Positions 18,466 through 18,572 of a stretch of 18,572 nucleotides of DNA are shown here, piece by piece. How positions within the stretch are numbered: position 1 is the first letter of the stretch; each line of letters begins with the position of its first letter. The stretch is from NCBI GenBank assembly GCA_009193035.1, contig SWDT01000310.1:1-18572 (forward strand), given 5' to 3'. This DNA is from Halicephalobus mephisto (taxonomy: Eukaryota; Nematoda; Chromadorea; Rhabditida; Panagrolaimidae). The notes below the pieces were generated by a model, which saw only the letters and a list, made by a program, of their open reading frames with translations, was not told where the DNA came from and ran no database searches. Both the position numbers and the translations under genes were made by a program.

Positions 18466-18572
18466 ATAGATGACCAATTATGAATGGACTCTATTTTCTA
18501 TTATCTACTCCATTAAAACTAACAGGATTCGATTATTATTTGAATCGGAGACGTCCTGGAAATCCTTAGTGC
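18466..18572 (+). pseudogene. Decayed 5S rRNA-like copy 3, cut by window end
   Basis: The last 43 bases align with gene positions 70-111 of the intact copies. GATTAGTACTTGGATCGGAG becomes GATTATTATTTGAATCGGAG, and ACGTCCTGGGAATC becomes ACGTCCTGGAAATC. Going back, CCATTAAAAC corresponds to CCAGTGAAAC, and TATTTTCTATTATCT corresponds to CATCCCGTCCGATCT. Most changes in the conserved blocks are C to T or G to A. The 5' part before about 18,490 is aligned only loosely with indels. The internal control region is damaged, so this is a pseudogene. Its 3' end is outside the window. Confidence 0.6.

Noticed and set aside
1..18572. TGA recoded as a sense codon to explain the in-frame TGA codons
   Set aside because: The intact CDR and Hsp70-like genes have no internal TGA and use TGG for Trp. 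The stops occur only in genes that also carry frameshifts and TAG codons.

Overview
This AT-rich window looks like nuclear DNA from a nematode, most likely Caenorhabditis or a close relative. Three things point there: very short introns (34-61 bp) with TTTTCAG- or TTTCAG-like acceptors, a CDR-type (cadmium-responsive, glutathione S-transferase-like) gene with a membrane anchor, and 119-nt 5S rRNA-like genes carrying the nematode core sequence. No bacterial, CRISPR or operon signal was seen. Gene models were spliced by hand from the sequence. Names rest on motifs and memory, with no database search.

Layout, left to right. 1-1517 holds no convincing gene. 1518-1636 (minus) is a complete 5S rRNA-like gene with a Pol III T-run. 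2087-2674 (minus) is a short, disrupted multi-exon gene of unknown family. 2757-2971 is a fold-back element. 4023-5600 (minus) is a seven-exon gene with an N-terminal ubiquitin-like domain and a kinase-like C-terminal part. It carries apparent single-base deletions, phase breaks and an in-frame TGA. 5781-6579 is a non-autonomous DNA transposon with long terminal inverted repeats. It abuts a truncated first exon of a second CDR gene (6597-6812). 6920-8577 (minus) is an intact four-exon CDR-family gene of 276 aa. 9879-9997 (plus) is a second 5S copy that differs from the first at one base. 11362-13371 (plus) is a long, decayed multi-exon gene of unknown family. 14036-16124 (minus) is an intact two-exon gene for a 681-aa Hsp70-related ATPase. 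It has a 260-residue N-terminal extension, a possible myristoylation signal and no substrate-binding domain. 16742-17017 (plus) may be a terminal exon. 17433-17635 contains good heat-shock-element matches. 18466-18572 is a decayed third 5S copy that runs off the window.

Only the CDR gene and the Hsp70-like gene read through cleanly, and both belong to stress-associated families. Around them lies a gene-poor, decaying landscape: three disrupted genes, a broken tandem CDR copy, two transposon-like elements and dispersed 5S copies. The pattern suits a fast-turnover chromosome arm of lineage-specific genes. Sequencing indels could explain some frame breaks but not the in-frame stops.
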